Positions 32,891-41,494 of a DNA stretch of 63,521 bases are shown here, in pieces. Origin of the DNA: Lachnospiraceae bacterium (lineage in GTDB: Bacteria > Bacillota > Clostridia > Lachnospirales > Lachnospiraceae). How positions within the stretch are numbered: the stretch's first letter is position 1; the number at the start of each line of letters is the position of its first letter. The stretch covers positions 1 through 63,521 of the forward strand of contig JAQUXP010000021.1 of the NCBI GenBank assembly GCA_028692395.1. The letters run 5' to 3'. Below the pieces are notes generated by a model, which was not told the DNA's origin, did not search any database, and saw only the letters and a list, made by a program, of their open reading frames with translations. A program made the translations under genes and the position numbers.

Positions 32891-33757
32891 ATGAGAAAAA
32901 TAATAGATGGCCATACAGGTCTTATGGCGTTGCTGGGAAGTCCGGTTGCCCATAGCATCTCACCCATGATGCACAACATGGCATTTGAAGAGCTGGGACT
33001 GAACAATATATATGTCTGCTTCGACGTAAAGGAGCAGGAACTGGAAACGGCGGTTGCCGGACTGAAGGCAGCAGGAATATGCGGATTTAATGTTACCATG
33101 CCGGACAAGAATAAGATGACGGAGCTGGTGGACGAGCTGTCTCCGGCAGCAAGACTGATCGGTGCCGTTAACACGGTAGTAAATCGAGAGGGATATTTGA
33201 TAGGACACAACACGGATGGTGTCGGCTATATGCGCTCTGTGCAGGATGCCGGTTATGATGCGATCGGTCAGGAGATGACGCTGATGGGAGCCGGCGGAGC
33301 GGCCACAGCAATCTGTGTGCAGGCAGCACTGGACGGTGTCAAAAAACTGAATCTTTTTGCCCGTTCCACCAGCCGTTTCCATGAACGCACCGTAAAGCTG
33401 GTGGAAAACATCCGAAAGACAACCAAATGCCAGATTACGCTGTACGATCAGCAGGATACCGGGGCGCTTCGAACCTGTCTGGCAGAGAGTGCCATACTCG
33501 TCAACGCCACTTCGGTGGGAATGGCTCCCAAGATAGATGCTTCGATTATCCCCGATGTATCCATGTTCCGGCCGGAGTTGATTGTCTCCGATATTATTTA
33601 CAATCCCAAGGAGACAAAGCTGCTTCGTCAGGCCCGTGAGGCCGGCTGTCGTACCTTCAACGGTATGTACATGCTGCTGTATCAGGGGGAAGAGGCATTT
33701 CGCCTGTGGACAGGTCAGGATATGCCGGTTGCCGTGATTAAGGAAAAATTGTTCTGA
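32891..33757 (+). CDS. aroE: Shikimate dehydrogenase AroE
   Basis: The 288-residue protein has the N-terminal shikimate-binding domain (GSPVAHSISPMMHNMAF; catalytic Lys about 73 in NVTMPDKNKM; Asp about 109 in GHNTDGVGY) and the NAD(P) loop GAGGAAT. The residues after NVT are usually xPxK, as here. It reduces 3-dehydroshikimate. AGGTGG 9 bases before ATG 32891 selects this start over one at 32846 that lies in the terminator region. The next gene is aroD, 16 bases on. Confidence 0.93.
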   Translation: MRKIIDGHTGLMALLGSPVAHSISPMMHNMAFEELGLNNIYVCFDVKEQELETAVAGLKAAGICGFNVTMPDKNKMTELVDELSPAARLIGAVNTVVNREGYLIGHNTDGVGYMRSVQDAGYDAIGQEMTLMGAGGAATAICVQAALDGVKKLNLFARSTSRFHERTVKLVENIRKTTKCQITLYDQQDTGALRTCLAESAILVNATSVGMAPKIDASIIPDVSMFRPELIVSDIIYNPKETKLLRQAREAGCRTFNGMYMLLYQGEEAFRLWTGQDMPVAVIKEKLF

Positions 33758-33773
33758 GAGATGGAGGAAATCC

Positions 33774-34526
33774 ATGAGTATAAAGATAAAACATATCATA
33801 ATCGGTGAGGGGATACCAAAGATCTGCGTGCCTCTGACCGGACGCACCCAAAAGGAGATTCTGCAGCAGGCTCGGGCAGCGGCAGAGGCAGCTCCGGATC
33901 TGGTGGAGTGGAGAGCTGACTACTGGGAGCAGATATTCGAACCCTGCGCCATAGAAAAAACCGCAAAGGCCCTGGGCGAGATTCTGGGGGAGATTCCGCT
34001 GCTCTTTACTTTTCGCACTGCTTCGGAGGGCGGCGAACAGCAGCCTGGTCCTGAGAACTATAGCAGTGCGAACCTTCTTGCGGCAAAATGTGAGGAAGTC
34101 TCCCTGATCGATGTCGAGATCTGTCAGGAAGGTCTGGATGCCGGGGCTTTGATTGGAAAACTTCAGAGCCAGGGAAAGATCACCATAGCCTCCAACCATC
34201 ACTTTACCAGGACCCCTTCCGATGCCAGTATGCGTGAGGTGTTCGCCCGCATGGAACAGGCCAATGCCGACATCTGGAAGCTGGCGGTGATGCCAGCCTG
34301 TCAGGAGGATGTACTTCGCCTGCTCGCACTTACCCGTGAAATATCTTCGGAGACTGATCACCCGATGATCACCATGTCCATGGGACAATCCGGCGTACTG
34401 AGCCGTGTTGCGGGAGAGCTTTTTGGCTCAGCTGTGACATTCGCCTCCGTCACAGAGGCCTCCGCCCCGGGCCAGATCAACATAGAAAAGATGAAAGAGA
34501 TTCTGCAGCTCCTCAGTGCCGGATAA
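33774..34526 (+). CDS. aroD: Type I 3-dehydroquinate dehydratase AroD
   Basis: The 250-residue TIM-barrel protein has the Schiff-base lysine at about 169 (IWKLAVMP) and the paired His 142-143 (SNHHFTRTPS), the hallmarks of the class I enzyme, plus EWRADY near the N-terminus. It converts 3-dehydroquinate to 3-dehydroshikimate, directly before AroE in the pathway. GGAGG lies 8 bases before the ATG. Its transcript is closed by a terminator that overlaps the spoIIG promoter. Confidence 0.95.
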   Translation: MSIKIKHIIIGEGIPKICVPLTGRTQKEILQQARAAAEAAPDLVEWRADYWEQIFEPCAIEKTAKALGEILGEIPLLFTFRTASEGGEQQPGPENYSSANLLAAKCEEVSLIDVEICQEGLDAGALIGKLQSQGKITIASNHHFTRTPSDASMREVFARMEQANADIWKLAVMPACQEDVLRLLALTREISSETDHPMITMSMGQSGVLSRVAGELFGSAVTFASVTEASAPGQINIEKMKEILQLLSAG

Positions 34527-34569
34527 TAAGAGATACTGTCGAGAATTTCTAAAATATGGAAGTGTATTT

Positions 34570-34602
34570 TTGACAAAAAAAGCACCCACCGTTCCCTATA
34601 AT
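34570..34602 (+). promoter_or_regulatory. spoIIG promoter with long spacer and Spo0A boxes
   Basis: A perfect TTGACA (34570-34575) and a perfect TATAAT (34597-34602) are separated by 21 bases, too far for ordinary sigma-A use. The B. subtilis spoIIG promoter has the same kind of wide spacing and is opened by phosphorylated Spo0A. On the reverse strand the -35 region reads TTTGTCAAA, a 0A-box match, and TGTCGAG (34537-34543) upstream is a second candidate (6 of 7). Spo0A dependence is inferred from this match and from the genes downstream. Confidence 0.75.
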
Positions 34603-34633
34603 GATTCACATGGGGATGGAGGAGGTGCTTTTT
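34577..34633 (+). terminator. aroD terminator overlapping the spoIIG promoter
   Basis: AAAAAGCACC (34577-34586) pairs with GGTGCTTTTT (34624-34633), reinforced by TTCCC/GGGGA inside, with a T-run in the 3' arm. The 5' arm is in the spoIIG spacer and the -10 box is in the loop, so only read-through RNA from aroD can form it. RNA starting at spoIIG (near 34609) lacks the 5' arm. Confidence 0.7.
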
Positions 34634-35500
34634 ATTTACGATTTCTACCTGGATGTCTATTTTGTAGAAACCTTCGTGGAGACATACCTTCTGCTTCGCA
34701 TCACGGCCAGCATTCTGAGACGTTCTGCCACTCGGATCAGATGTGCGCTGTGTGCAGCTGTGGCAGCATTAACAGCGGTTGGAGGGGTGCTGCTTCTTCC
34801 TATACTCCACATGACAGGTACCATACTGGTTTCTGTGGCTGCAGATACATTATTGATTATGTTTGGCTGCAAAATCAAAGAGGGAAAGAGACTGATACAG
34901 GGCGTAGGTCTGTATTATGCAGTGATGGCGGTAAGCCATCTTGTGTTTGCGCAGATACGTCTTTTCACAGGAACGACAGGGGTGAGAGCGTTTGTCATAA
35001 CAGCGCTCCTTTCTTATGCCATTCTGCGGGTTTGCCTGAGGCTTTATGAGAGACAGAAAAAGGCGGAGGACAGAATCTGGGACGTCACCTTGTATCAGGA
35101 TGGAAAATGCAAACGGATAAAAGGTCTGTATGACACAGGGAACCTGTTATGGGATCCTGTGCTGAAAAAAGAAGTTTCCGTCATGGGAACAGAACCACTT
35201 ATAGAGCTGCTGCCGGAGAAAACGCTGGAGGCATTAAAAGATATGATGGGAGTTAAGACCATACTTTTTTCGGAAGAACTGGAAGAACTGGTACCCCATT
35301 ATATTTCTTACTGCTGTGTCGGCACAAAAGCAGGTATTCTGCCTGTGATTGTGCTGGAAAAGCTTTGTCTGAAGCAGGGTGACATACAGAAGGTGATCTC
35401 GCATCCGGCGGTTGCTGTAGACCGTGAATTTAGCTCCTCTCCCCGGAACTATCAGATGATTTTAAACCCAAATCTCGTACAGCGCTTCGAACATGATTAG
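34616..35500 (+). CDS. spoIIGA: Sigma-E processing peptidase SpoIIGA
   Basis: The protein (about 294 residues) has an N-terminal half with four to five membrane spans and a C-terminal aspartic-protease-like domain with the active-site DTGN (GLYDTGNLLWDP), then VDREFSS and QMILNPNLVQ. It cleaves the pro-sequence of sigma-E in the mother cell, in response to SpoIIR. The start is uncertain: the in-frame ATGs (34601, 34610, 34616) lie on or just after the -10, and GGAGGAGG comes after them, so the message may be nearly leaderless or use a rare start. The next gene is sigE. Confidence 0.9.
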   Translation: MEEVLFIYDFYLDVYFVETFVETYLLLRITASILRRSATRIRCALCAAVAALTAVGGVLLLPILHMTGTILVSVAADTLLIMFGCKIKEGKRLIQGVGLYYAVMAVSHLVFAQIRLFTGTTGVRAFVITALLSYAILRVCLRLYERQKKAEDRIWDVTLYQDGKCKRIKGLYDTGNLLWDPVLKKEVSVMGTEPLIELLPEKTLEALKDMMGVKTILFSEELEELVPHYISYCCVGTKAGILPVIVLEKLCLKQGDIQKVISHPAVAVDREFSSSPRNYQMILNPNLVQRFEHD

Positions 35501-35561
35501 TGCATCGTACACTAAATGATGGGAGGGCGCAGTACTGGCGAACAGGCAGGAGGAAGTTATT

Positions 35562-36302
35562 ATGATTATGAGTGCAAGACTGCCGGGAAATTTCCGGCTT
35601 AGAATGATACCGAAATTTTCCACAGTAATGTTCAGACGTCCCGGCGAAGTCTACTATATCGGAGGAAGTGATGTACTTCCGGAACCGCTTTGCGGTGAGG
35701 AGGAAGCCCGCGTGATACGGGAACTGAAAGGGGCGAAGCATGAGGAAGCCAGAAGCGAGCTGATCGAACATAACCTGCGGCTGGTGGTCTATATTGCACA
35801 GAAATTCGACAATACCGGGGTGGGGGTGGAGGATCTGATCTCCATCGGAACCATAGGGCTGATTAAAGCTATCAATACCTTTGATCCGGATAAAAAGATC
35901 AAGCTGGCAACCTACGCCTCCAGATGTATCGAAAATGAGATTCTGATGTATCTGAGACGCAATAATAAAACAAAGATGGAGGTTTCCATCGATGAACCGC
36001 TGAATGTGGACTGGGATGGTAATGAACTGCTTCTTTCTGACATTCTTGGTACGGATGAGGATGTGATCTATCGCGGTGTGGAAGAAGAAGTGGAGCGAAA
36101 GCTGCTGGGTAAGGCGATTCAGAAGCTCTCTGACCGGGAGCAGGTGATCGTAAAGCTGCGGTTTGGAATCAATATGCCGGATGGAAAGGAAAAGACACAG
36201 AAGGAAGTTGCAGAACTGCTCGGCATCTCACAATCCTATATCTCCAGACTGGAGAAGCGGATTATGAAACAGCTGAAGCATGAAATTATAAAGTATGTAT
36301 AA
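35562..36302 (+). CDS. sigE: Sporulation sigma factor SigE (SpoIIGB)
   Basis: The 246-residue sigma-70 factor has an N-terminal pro-sequence (about 1-30, removed by SpoIIGA), region 2 ([20 protein letters not shown], then [18 protein letters not shown], then [19 protein letters not shown]) and region 4 with the helix-turn-helix [40 protein letters not shown] is typical of sigma-E. It directs mother-cell gene expression early in sporulation. GGAGG lies 8-12 bases before the ATG. Its last 17 bases overlap the end of the opposing aroK gene. Confidence 0.97.
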   Translation: MIMSARLPGNFRLRMIPKFSTVMFRRPGEVYYIGGSDVLPEPLCGEEEARVIRELKGAKHEEARSELIEHNLRLVVYIAQKFDNTGVGVEDLISIGTIGLIKAINTFDPDKKIKLATYASRCIENEILMYLRRNNKTKMEVSIDEPLNVDWDGNELLLSDILGTDEDVIYRGVEEEVERKLLGKAIQKLSDREQVIVKLRFGINMPDGKEKTQKEVAELLGISQSYISRLEKRIMKQLKHEIIKYV

Positions 36303-36816
36303 GTGCCTGCTGGTAAACCTCCAGGGCGATAAGAAATGCTGCTTTGTTATCGGTAGAGATAGCAAAGTCGGCGGCAGCCTGGTACTTTGGCAGACGCTGA
36401 TTTAACAGATTGCGGATGTCCTGCAGATTCTTGTGACCCTTTAACAGCGGTCTGTCATCTCCGTGCTCTACCCGTCCGAGGATCGTCTCCGGTGAGGCGG
36501 TAAGCAGTGCAATACAACCGTGCTTTTTCATCAGCGCAACATTTTCCTCACGCATTGCCACACCGCCTCCACAGGAGATGACACAGCCGGACTGGCTGGA
36601 AAAGCCATCGAGAAGCTTCGTCTCAAGACGGCGGAAGTAGGATTCCCCATAGGTGGAAAAGATCTCAGGAATCAGCATGCCCTCCTGTTTGACAATCAAC
36701 TCATCCATCTCAACAACGGGCATATGAAACTGACGGTTCAATTCTTTTGCCACGGTACTCTTTCCGCATCCCATAAAACCAATTAAAAATATATTAGGTA
36801 TCTTTTTTTCTGACAT
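36286..36816 (-). CDS. aroK: Shikimate kinase AroK
   Basis: The 176-residue protein has the P-loop GFMGCGKS (13-20), the shikimate-binding pair around MDELI and Arg-Arg in FRRLETKLL, the SCGGGVA motif and the lid DDRPLL. It phosphorylates shikimate, following AroE in the pathway. AGGGGA is placed before the ATG on the reverse strand, with a weak promoter (TTGCTC-17-TAGACT) farther upstream. Its stop codon is inside the opposing sigE gene, so read-through from either side would make antisense RNA. Confidence 0.95.
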   Translation of the reverse strand: MSEKKIPNIFLIGFMGCGKSTVAKELNRQFHMPVVEMDELIVKQEGMLIPEIFSTYGESYFRRLETKLLDGFSSQSGCVISCGGGVAMREENVALMKKHGCIALLTASPETILGRVEHGDDRPLLKGHKNLQDIRNLLNQRLPKYQAAADFAISTDNKAAFLIALEVYQQALIHTL

Positions 36817-37013
36817 TTTCTTTATCCCCTGACCTGCTGTGGATTTTTTATTTCTTTAGTCTATCATGGATGAATAATCGGAGCAAGTTTTTTTATGTGA
36901 ACTGTATTATTTACAAAAAAAATACTGTTTTCGTGTAAAATTTCTTGTGAAATATATAATTGTCTGATATTCTATAGGTATTATTTTATTAAATTTACAA
37001 GGGGACGAAAGAG

Positions 37014-38240
37014 ATGAAGAGAGTGGTTACATGGTACAAGTCGCATATTACGACCTGTATCTTTATTGGATTGATACTGGGTGTATTGACAGGACTTTTT
37101 CTGGCAGACAGATGGGAACCGGTGCTTACCCTGACCTCGCTGCTGGGTGGTATCTACATGAATGCCCTGAATATGATGATCTTTCCGCTGGTGTTCTGTT
37201 CGATTATTGTAGGAATTGCAAGTATCGGAAATATGCGCACTACGGGTAAGATTACGGGAAATGCAATGCTGTTCTTTGTGGGAACTACCACGCTGGCCAG
37301 CCTTGCGGGCCTGATTATCCCAAGACTCATCGGCTTTGGAAAGAATGTACATATTGAGATGGCAGAGAGCGATATTACTGCCACAGAGTTTACCAGTATG
37401 CTGGATACGGTGCGTAATCTGATTCCATCGAATCCGGTGAAGGCATTTGCCGAGGGCAACATGCTGCAGGTGCTGGTATTTTCCATGATTATAGGCTTTG
37501 TGATTATCGCCATTGGTGAGAAAGCACAGCCGGTCTATAAAGTGATTGACTCCTTGAATGAGATCTGTCTGAAGATTATCACGGTGGTGATGAAGTTCAC
37601 TCCACTGGGTGTTTTCTGCACTATTGTTCCGGTTGTGGAATCCAACGGTATCTCCACCATCGTTTCTCTGGCAGGAGCACTTACGGCACTGTATCTTGCG
37701 TTCTTTATCTTTGCATTTGTCGTCTATGGTCTTTCTGTCAAGGTGATTGGAAAGATGGGATTTTTCCGCTTTTTCAAGGCGATTATGCCAGCAGCGCTGA
37801 ATGCGTTTGGAACCTGCTCCAGCTCTGCCACGATTCCGATCAGTAAAACCTGTATGGAGGAGGATCTGGGTGTCTCTAACAAGATCACCAGTATTGTGAT
37901 TCCTCTTGGGGCAACGGTGAATATGGATGCAGTGTCAATTCTGATGTCCTTTATGATTATGTTCTTTGCCAATGCCTGCGGCGTAGATGTCAGCATTTCC
38001 CTGATGGTGGTGATTCTGCTGTCTAACGTACTGCTTTCTATCGGTACACCAGGTATTCCGGGAGGCGCCATCGCTTCCTTTGCAGCCCTCTCTTCCATGG
38101 CAGGTCTGCCCGCTGGTGTTATGGGCGTTTATATCAGTATCAACACGCTCTGCGACATGGGGGCAACCTGTGTAAATGTCATCGGCGATCTGGCATGCTG
38201 TGCAGTACTTCATCGCAAAATAGATATAATAGAAGAATGA
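37014..38240 (+). CDS. Dicarboxylate/amino acid:cation symporter (GltP/DctA family)
   Basis: The 408-residue protein of the DAACS family has eight membrane spans, the re-entrant loop motif FGTCSSSATIPIS (serine-rich hairpin HP1), the cation-site motif GATVNMDAVSI in place of NMDGT, and GTPGIPGGAI in HP2. The change from NMDGT to NMDAV is near the sodium site and could alter coupling. It imports glutamate, aspartate, a C4-dicarboxylate or Ser/Thr; sequence cannot say which. GGGGACGAAAGAG precedes the ATG. It is monocistronic. Confidence 0.9.
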   Translation: MKRVVTWYKSHITTCIFIGLILGVLTGLFLADRWEPVLTLTSLLGGIYMNALNMMIFPLVFCSIIVGIASIGNMRTTGKITGNAMLFFVGTTTLASLAGLIIPRLIGFGKNVHIEMAESDITATEFTSMLDTVRNLIPSNPVKAFAEGNMLQVLVFSMIIGFVIIAIGEKAQPVYKVIDSLNEICLKIITVVMKFTPLGVFCTIVPVVESNGISTIVSLAGALTALYLAFFIFAFVVYGLSVKVIGKMGFFRFFKAIMPAALNAFGTCSSSATIPISKTCMEEDLGVSNKITSIVIPLGATVNMDAVSILMSFMIMFFANACGVDVSISLMVVILLSNVLLSIGTPGIPGGAIASFAALSSMAGLPAGVMGVYISINTLCDMGATCVNVIGDLACCAVLHRKIDIIEE

Positions 38241-38242
38241 AT

Positions 38243-38269
38243 GTAACTGGTCAGGTGCTGAAGAGTTAC
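38243..38269 (+). repeat. REP-like palindrome 2
   Basis: GTAACTGGTCAG, loop GTG, CTGAAGAGTTAC; 10 of 12 arm positions pair. It begins 2 bases after the symporter stop. It is the only copy whose right arm departs from TGAACAG (TGAAGAG). Confidence 0.75.
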
Positions 38270-38316
38270 AAATAAATAATTAAATAAAAGTCTAAACTTA
38301 AATGCAAATTAAGACG

Positions 38317-38354
38317 AAAAAAGGTATCTTCTTAAAAAAAGAAGGTACCTTTTT
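38317..38354 (+). terminator. Terminator after the symporter gene
   Basis: AAAAAAGGTATCTTCTT (38317-38333) pairs with AGAAGGTACCTTTTT (38340-38354), one mismatch, closed by a short A-rich loop and ending in five Ts. The A-tract opposite makes it a possible two-way terminator. Confidence 0.85.
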
Positions 38355-38455
38355 GTGATTCTTCACAAACAAATTTAGTACAATATGTAATAATTTAACA
38401 AAATCTAAAATAAAGATTGAAAGCTTTCCTCAATGGGTGTAATATGAAACCATAG

Positions 38456-38482
38456 ATAACTGCTCAGGTACTGAACAGTTAC
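38456..38482 (+). repeat. REP-like palindrome 3
   Basis: ATAACTGCTCAG, loop GTA, CTGAACAGTTAC; 10 of 12 arm positions pair strictly. It lies 76 bases before the GH43 start. Confidence 0.8.
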
Positions 38483-38558
38483 GACTATAGTATGAGCGGT
38501 ACTCTATAACCGGGAGGAATTCTGCGGTGAACAGTATCGTTTTGACGGAGGGAAAGCG

Positions 38559-39539
38559 ATGAACAGTACAAATTATAAAAAGACAGAATATAATCAGCCA
38601 TGGATAGAACAGCGTGCGGACCCCTATGTATACCGCAGTGCGGATGGAAGCTATTATTTTACCGCTTCCGTACCGGACTATGACAAAATTGTGATTCGCA
38701 AGGCAGAAAGTATGGAAGGTCTGAGGGAGGCAGCCGAGCTCGTCATCTGGGAGAAGCATGAAAGCGGCGCCCAGAGTATCCATATCTGGGCACCGGAGCT
38801 TCACAATATTGACGGTGACTGGTATATCTATTATGCTGCCGGAGACCAGGCAGATGTATGGGAGATTCGTCCCTATGTACTGCACTGTACCGGTTCTGAT
38901 CCTATGGCGGATGCCTGGGAAGAGCTTGGCATGATGCAGGCAGCCAGCGAGGATGCTTTTTCCTTTCATGCATTTTCACTGGATGCCACTGTCTTTTGCA
39001 GCAAAGGACAGTGGTATTATATCTGGGCGGAGAAAACAGGAGTGGGAAAGCAGATCTCCAATCTTTATATTGCAAGACTTGAGACACCCTGCAGACTGGC
39101 CACTGTGCAGGTTCTGCTTACCACACCGGATTATGACTGGGAGCGGGTGGACTTCTGGGTAAATGAAGGTCCTGCCATCTTAAAGCATGATGGAAAGCTC
39201 TATCTGACCTTTTCGGCAAGTGCCACCGGGGAATGCTACTGTATGGGGATGATGTATGCCAGGGAGGACGCCGATCTTCTGGATCCTCATGCATGGACCA
39301 AGCTTCGCTATCCGGTGCTGGCATCTGACCGTGAAAAGGGGATCTACGGACCGGGACATAACTGCTTTGTGAAGGCGGAGGATGGCGTTACCGATCTTTG
39401 CATCTATCACGCAAGGACGTATGACGAGATTATCGGTGATCCGCTGTATGATCCCAATCGTCATGCCTACTGGATGAAGGTAACCTATGATGAAGAGAAC
39501 AGGCCACAGTTCCACTACGAGGCCAACAGTGATTTTTAA
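38559..39539 (+). CDS. Glycoside hydrolase family 43 (arabinofuranosidase/arabinanase type)
   Basis: The 326-residue protein has the five-bladed propeller layout of GH43. The general base Asp is in QRADPYVYRSADG (about 21), the middle Asp in SLDATVFC (about 140) and the acid Glu in VNEGPAIL (about 200). No signal peptide, so it acts on imported oligosaccharides. It is 33 bases upstream of a GH51 arabinofuranosidase, so arabinan or arabinoxylan oligosaccharides are the likely substrate. GGAGGG lies 7 bases before the ATG. Confidence 0.9.
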   Translation: MNSTNYKKTEYNQPWIEQRADPYVYRSADGSYYFTASVPDYDKIVIRKAESMEGLREAAELVIWEKHESGAQSIHIWAPELHNIDGDWYIYYAAGDQADVWEIRPYVLHCTGSDPMADAWEELGMMQAASEDAFSFHAFSLDATVFCSKGQWYYIWAEKTGVGKQISNLYIARLETPCRLATVQVLLTTPDYDWERVDFWVNEGPAILKHDGKLYLTFSASATGECYCMGMMYAREDADLLDPHAWTKLRYPVLASDREKGIYGPGHNCFVKAEDGVTDLCIYHARTYDEIIGDPLYDPNRHAYWMKVTYDEENRPQFHYEANSDF

Positions 39540-39572
39540 TACCCCGGAAGGGAAGAAAAAGGAGAAAATGAT

Positions 39573-41081
39573 ATGGCAAAGCTTTACATCAACGAGAAGA
39601 ACAAAAAAGGGCACATCAATTCGGAAATTTACGGACATTTTTCTGAGCATCTGGGAAGGTGTATCTATGAGGGCCTTTATGTAGGAGAGGACTCAGACAT
39701 CCCCAACACCCATGGCATGCGAAATGATGTGGTAGCGGCTCTAAAGGAGATGGAGATTCCGGTACTTCGCTGGCCGGGAGGCTGTTTTGCAGATGAATAT
39801 CACTGGAAAGACGGTATTGGTCCCAAGGAAAAGCGTAAGAAAATGATTAATACCCACTGGGGTGGTGTGGTAGAGGATAACAGCTTCGGAACCCATGAAT
39901 TCTTTGAACTATGTGAACAGCTGGGCTGCAAGACCTACATCAACGGAAATGTGGGAAGCGGTACGGTACAGGAGATGTCTGAGTGGGTAGAATACATGAC
40001 CTTTGAGGGCGTCTCTCCAATGGCAGAGCTGAGAAAGAAGAATGGACATGAGAAGCCATGGAAGATCGACTTCTTTGGCGTTGGAAATGAAAACTGGGGC
40101 TGTGGCGGTAATATGACACCGGAGTACTATGCAAATCTGTACCGGAGATATCAGACCTATGTGCGTGTGTACAATCCGGACAAACCGATCTTTAAGATAT
40201 GCGGCGGTCCAAATGTGGCGGATTACACCTGGACCGGGGATGTACTAAAGACTGCATTTTATAATGTCCCAGGGGAAGCTCATGGACTGATGGACGGACT
40301 TTCCCTGCATTATTATGTACACCCGGAAGGCTGGGAGCTTAAGGGAAGTGCTACAGAGTTTGATAAAAAGGTCTGGTATAAGACCCTTGCAAAAGCAAAA
40401 TACATCGAAGAACTGATTCAAAAGCACGGAACGATCATGGACGTATATGATCCAGAGAAGAAGATTGGACTGATTGTAGACGAGTGGGGAACCTGGTTTA
40501 CCTGTGAACCGGGAACTAATCCGGGTTTCCTGTATCAGCAGAATACTATGCGTGATGCGCTGGTAGCAGGTGTGACGCTGGATATCTTCAACAGACACTG
40601 CGATCGTGTGAAGATGGCAAATATTGCACAGCTTGTGAATGTGCTGCAGTCTGTAATCCTCACAGAGGGCCCTCGTATGCTGCTGACGCCTACTTATCAT
40701 GTCTTCCATATGTATAAGCATCATCAGGATGCAGAGCTTCTGGACAGCTGTCTGGATGGCGCAGAGACCATCGGAGAAGAGGAGGACTATATGGTACCGA
40801 ATCTGAGCGAGTCCGTATCCCTGGGAAAAGATGGCATGATTACGATTACCCTGAACAATCTTTCCGCAGAGGCTGCCTCCGATATGGATATTGCTTTTGC
40901 CCAGCTGAAGCCTGCCGAGGTAAAGGCATCCATATTAACACAGGAGATGCATGCGCATAATACCTTCCAGGATCCGGAAAAGGTAAAGGAACAGGAATTC
41001 ACTGCATTTACAACAGATGCAGAGGGAATCCACTGTGTTATACCGCCATGCAGCGTCCTTTCCTTCCGTGTGAAAGCCTGA
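39573..41081 (+). CDS. Glycoside hydrolase family 51 alpha-L-arabinofuranosidase
   Basis: The 502-residue cytoplasmic enzyme has acid/base Glu173 ([11 protein letters not shown]) and nucleophile Glu304 (IVDEWGTWF), with [14 protein letters not shown] typical of the family, and a C-terminal beta-sandwich. It releases L-arabinose from short arabinosides and forms a two-gene operon with the GH43 enzyme. AAGGAG lies before the ATG. An ArsR-type regulator gene downstream probably controls the module. Confidence 0.95.
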   Translation: MAKLYINEKNKKGHINSEIYGHFSEHLGRCIYEGLYVGEDSDIPNTHGMRNDVVAALKEMEIPVLRWPGGCFADEYHWKDGIGPKEKRKKMINTHWGGVVEDNSFGTHEFFELCEQLGCKTYINGNVGSGTVQEMSEWVEYMTFEGVSPMAELRKKNGHEKPWKIDFFGVGNENWGCGGNMTPEYYANLYRRYQTYVRVYNPDKPIFKICGGPNVADYTWTGDVLKTAFYNVPGEAHGLMDGLSLHYYVHPEGWELKGSATEFDKKVWYKTLAKAKYIEELIQKHGTIMDVYDPEKKIGLIVDEWGTWFTCEPGTNPGFLYQQNTMRDALVAGVTLDIFNRHCDRVKMANIAQLVNVLQSVILTEGPRMLLTPTYHVFHMYKHHQDAELLDSCLDGAETIGEEEDYMVPNLSESVSLGKDGMITITLNNLSAEAASDMDIAFAQLKPAEVKASILTQEMHAHNTFQDPEKVKEQEFTAFTTDAEGIHCVIPPCSVLSFRVKA

Positions 41082-41086
41082 CAGCT

Positions 41087-41353
41087 ATGGAGGGCGAAAA
41101 GCCGGTGAGGCACTGCCGAAAGTGTCTCACCCGGGATATGGATCAGCAGGAATTCTTCCGTAATCTGCACACCTATATTGCAAATCTGGAACCGGATATC
41201 AAAGCAGATGCTCCCTGCTATGAACAGCGCTTATCCCGCTGTCAGGCATGCGATTATCTTGCTGATGGAATGTGCAGGGCATGTGGCTGTTATGTGGAGC
41301 TGCGTGCTGCAATAGCAGGTAACCAGTGTCCCTACGAGCATTGGATGCAGTAG
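41087..41353 (+). CDS. Small cysteine-rich protein (DUF6171-like)
   Basis: The 88-residue protein has cysteines in the pattern CRKC, CQAC, CRACGC and a final C, suggesting one or two zinc sites. It is similar to DUF6171 proteins, whose function is not known. The frame is open from ATG 41048 inside the GH51 gene. ATG 41087 is preferred because it begins after the GH51 stop, but neither start has a good ribosome binding site. It may be co-transcribed with the arabinosidases without taking part in their pathway. Confidence 0.6.
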   Translation: MEGEKPVRHCRKCLTRDMDQQEFFRNLHTYIANLEPDIKADAPCYEQRLSRCQACDYLADGMCRACGCYVELRAAIAGNQCPYEHWMQ

Positions 41354-41393
41354 GAAAATCACCTGTAAATTGGTTTTTTCTAAAACTGTGCAG

Positions 41394-41405
41394 TTTGTAT
41401 ACAAA
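41394..41405 (+). promoter_or_regulatory. 12-base perfect palindrome upstream of the ArsR-type regulator
   Basis: TTTGTATACAAA is fully self-complementary and lies just upstream of a TTGACT sequence. It is a candidate regulator site; no terminator or gene explains it. Confidence 0.4.
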
Positions 41406-41454
41406 AAAGTAAAACATTTTGACTTGCGTATAGGTTTCATTTCATGTACACTGG

Positions 41455-41470
41455 TTTCTATAGATAGAAA
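41455..41470 (+). promoter_or_regulatory. Inverted repeat near the ArsR-type regulator start (candidate operator)
   Basis: TTTCTAT, two bases, ATAGAAA: 7-base arms, 25 bases before the ATG. ArsR-type repressors usually bind such AT-rich dyads near their own promoter. The role is inference. Confidence 0.5.
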
Positions 41471-41494
41471 ACTATTATAGAAGCTGGTGTATTT

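Larger units (their letters stand above)
38241..38558. other. Gap between symporter and arabinoside genes: two palindromes and a terminator
   Basis: This 318-base region has no gene. It contains REP-like palindrome 2 just after the symporter stop, a terminator hairpin, an AT-rich tract and REP-like palindrome 3. I see no clear promoter for the GH43 gene. Confidence 0.6.
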
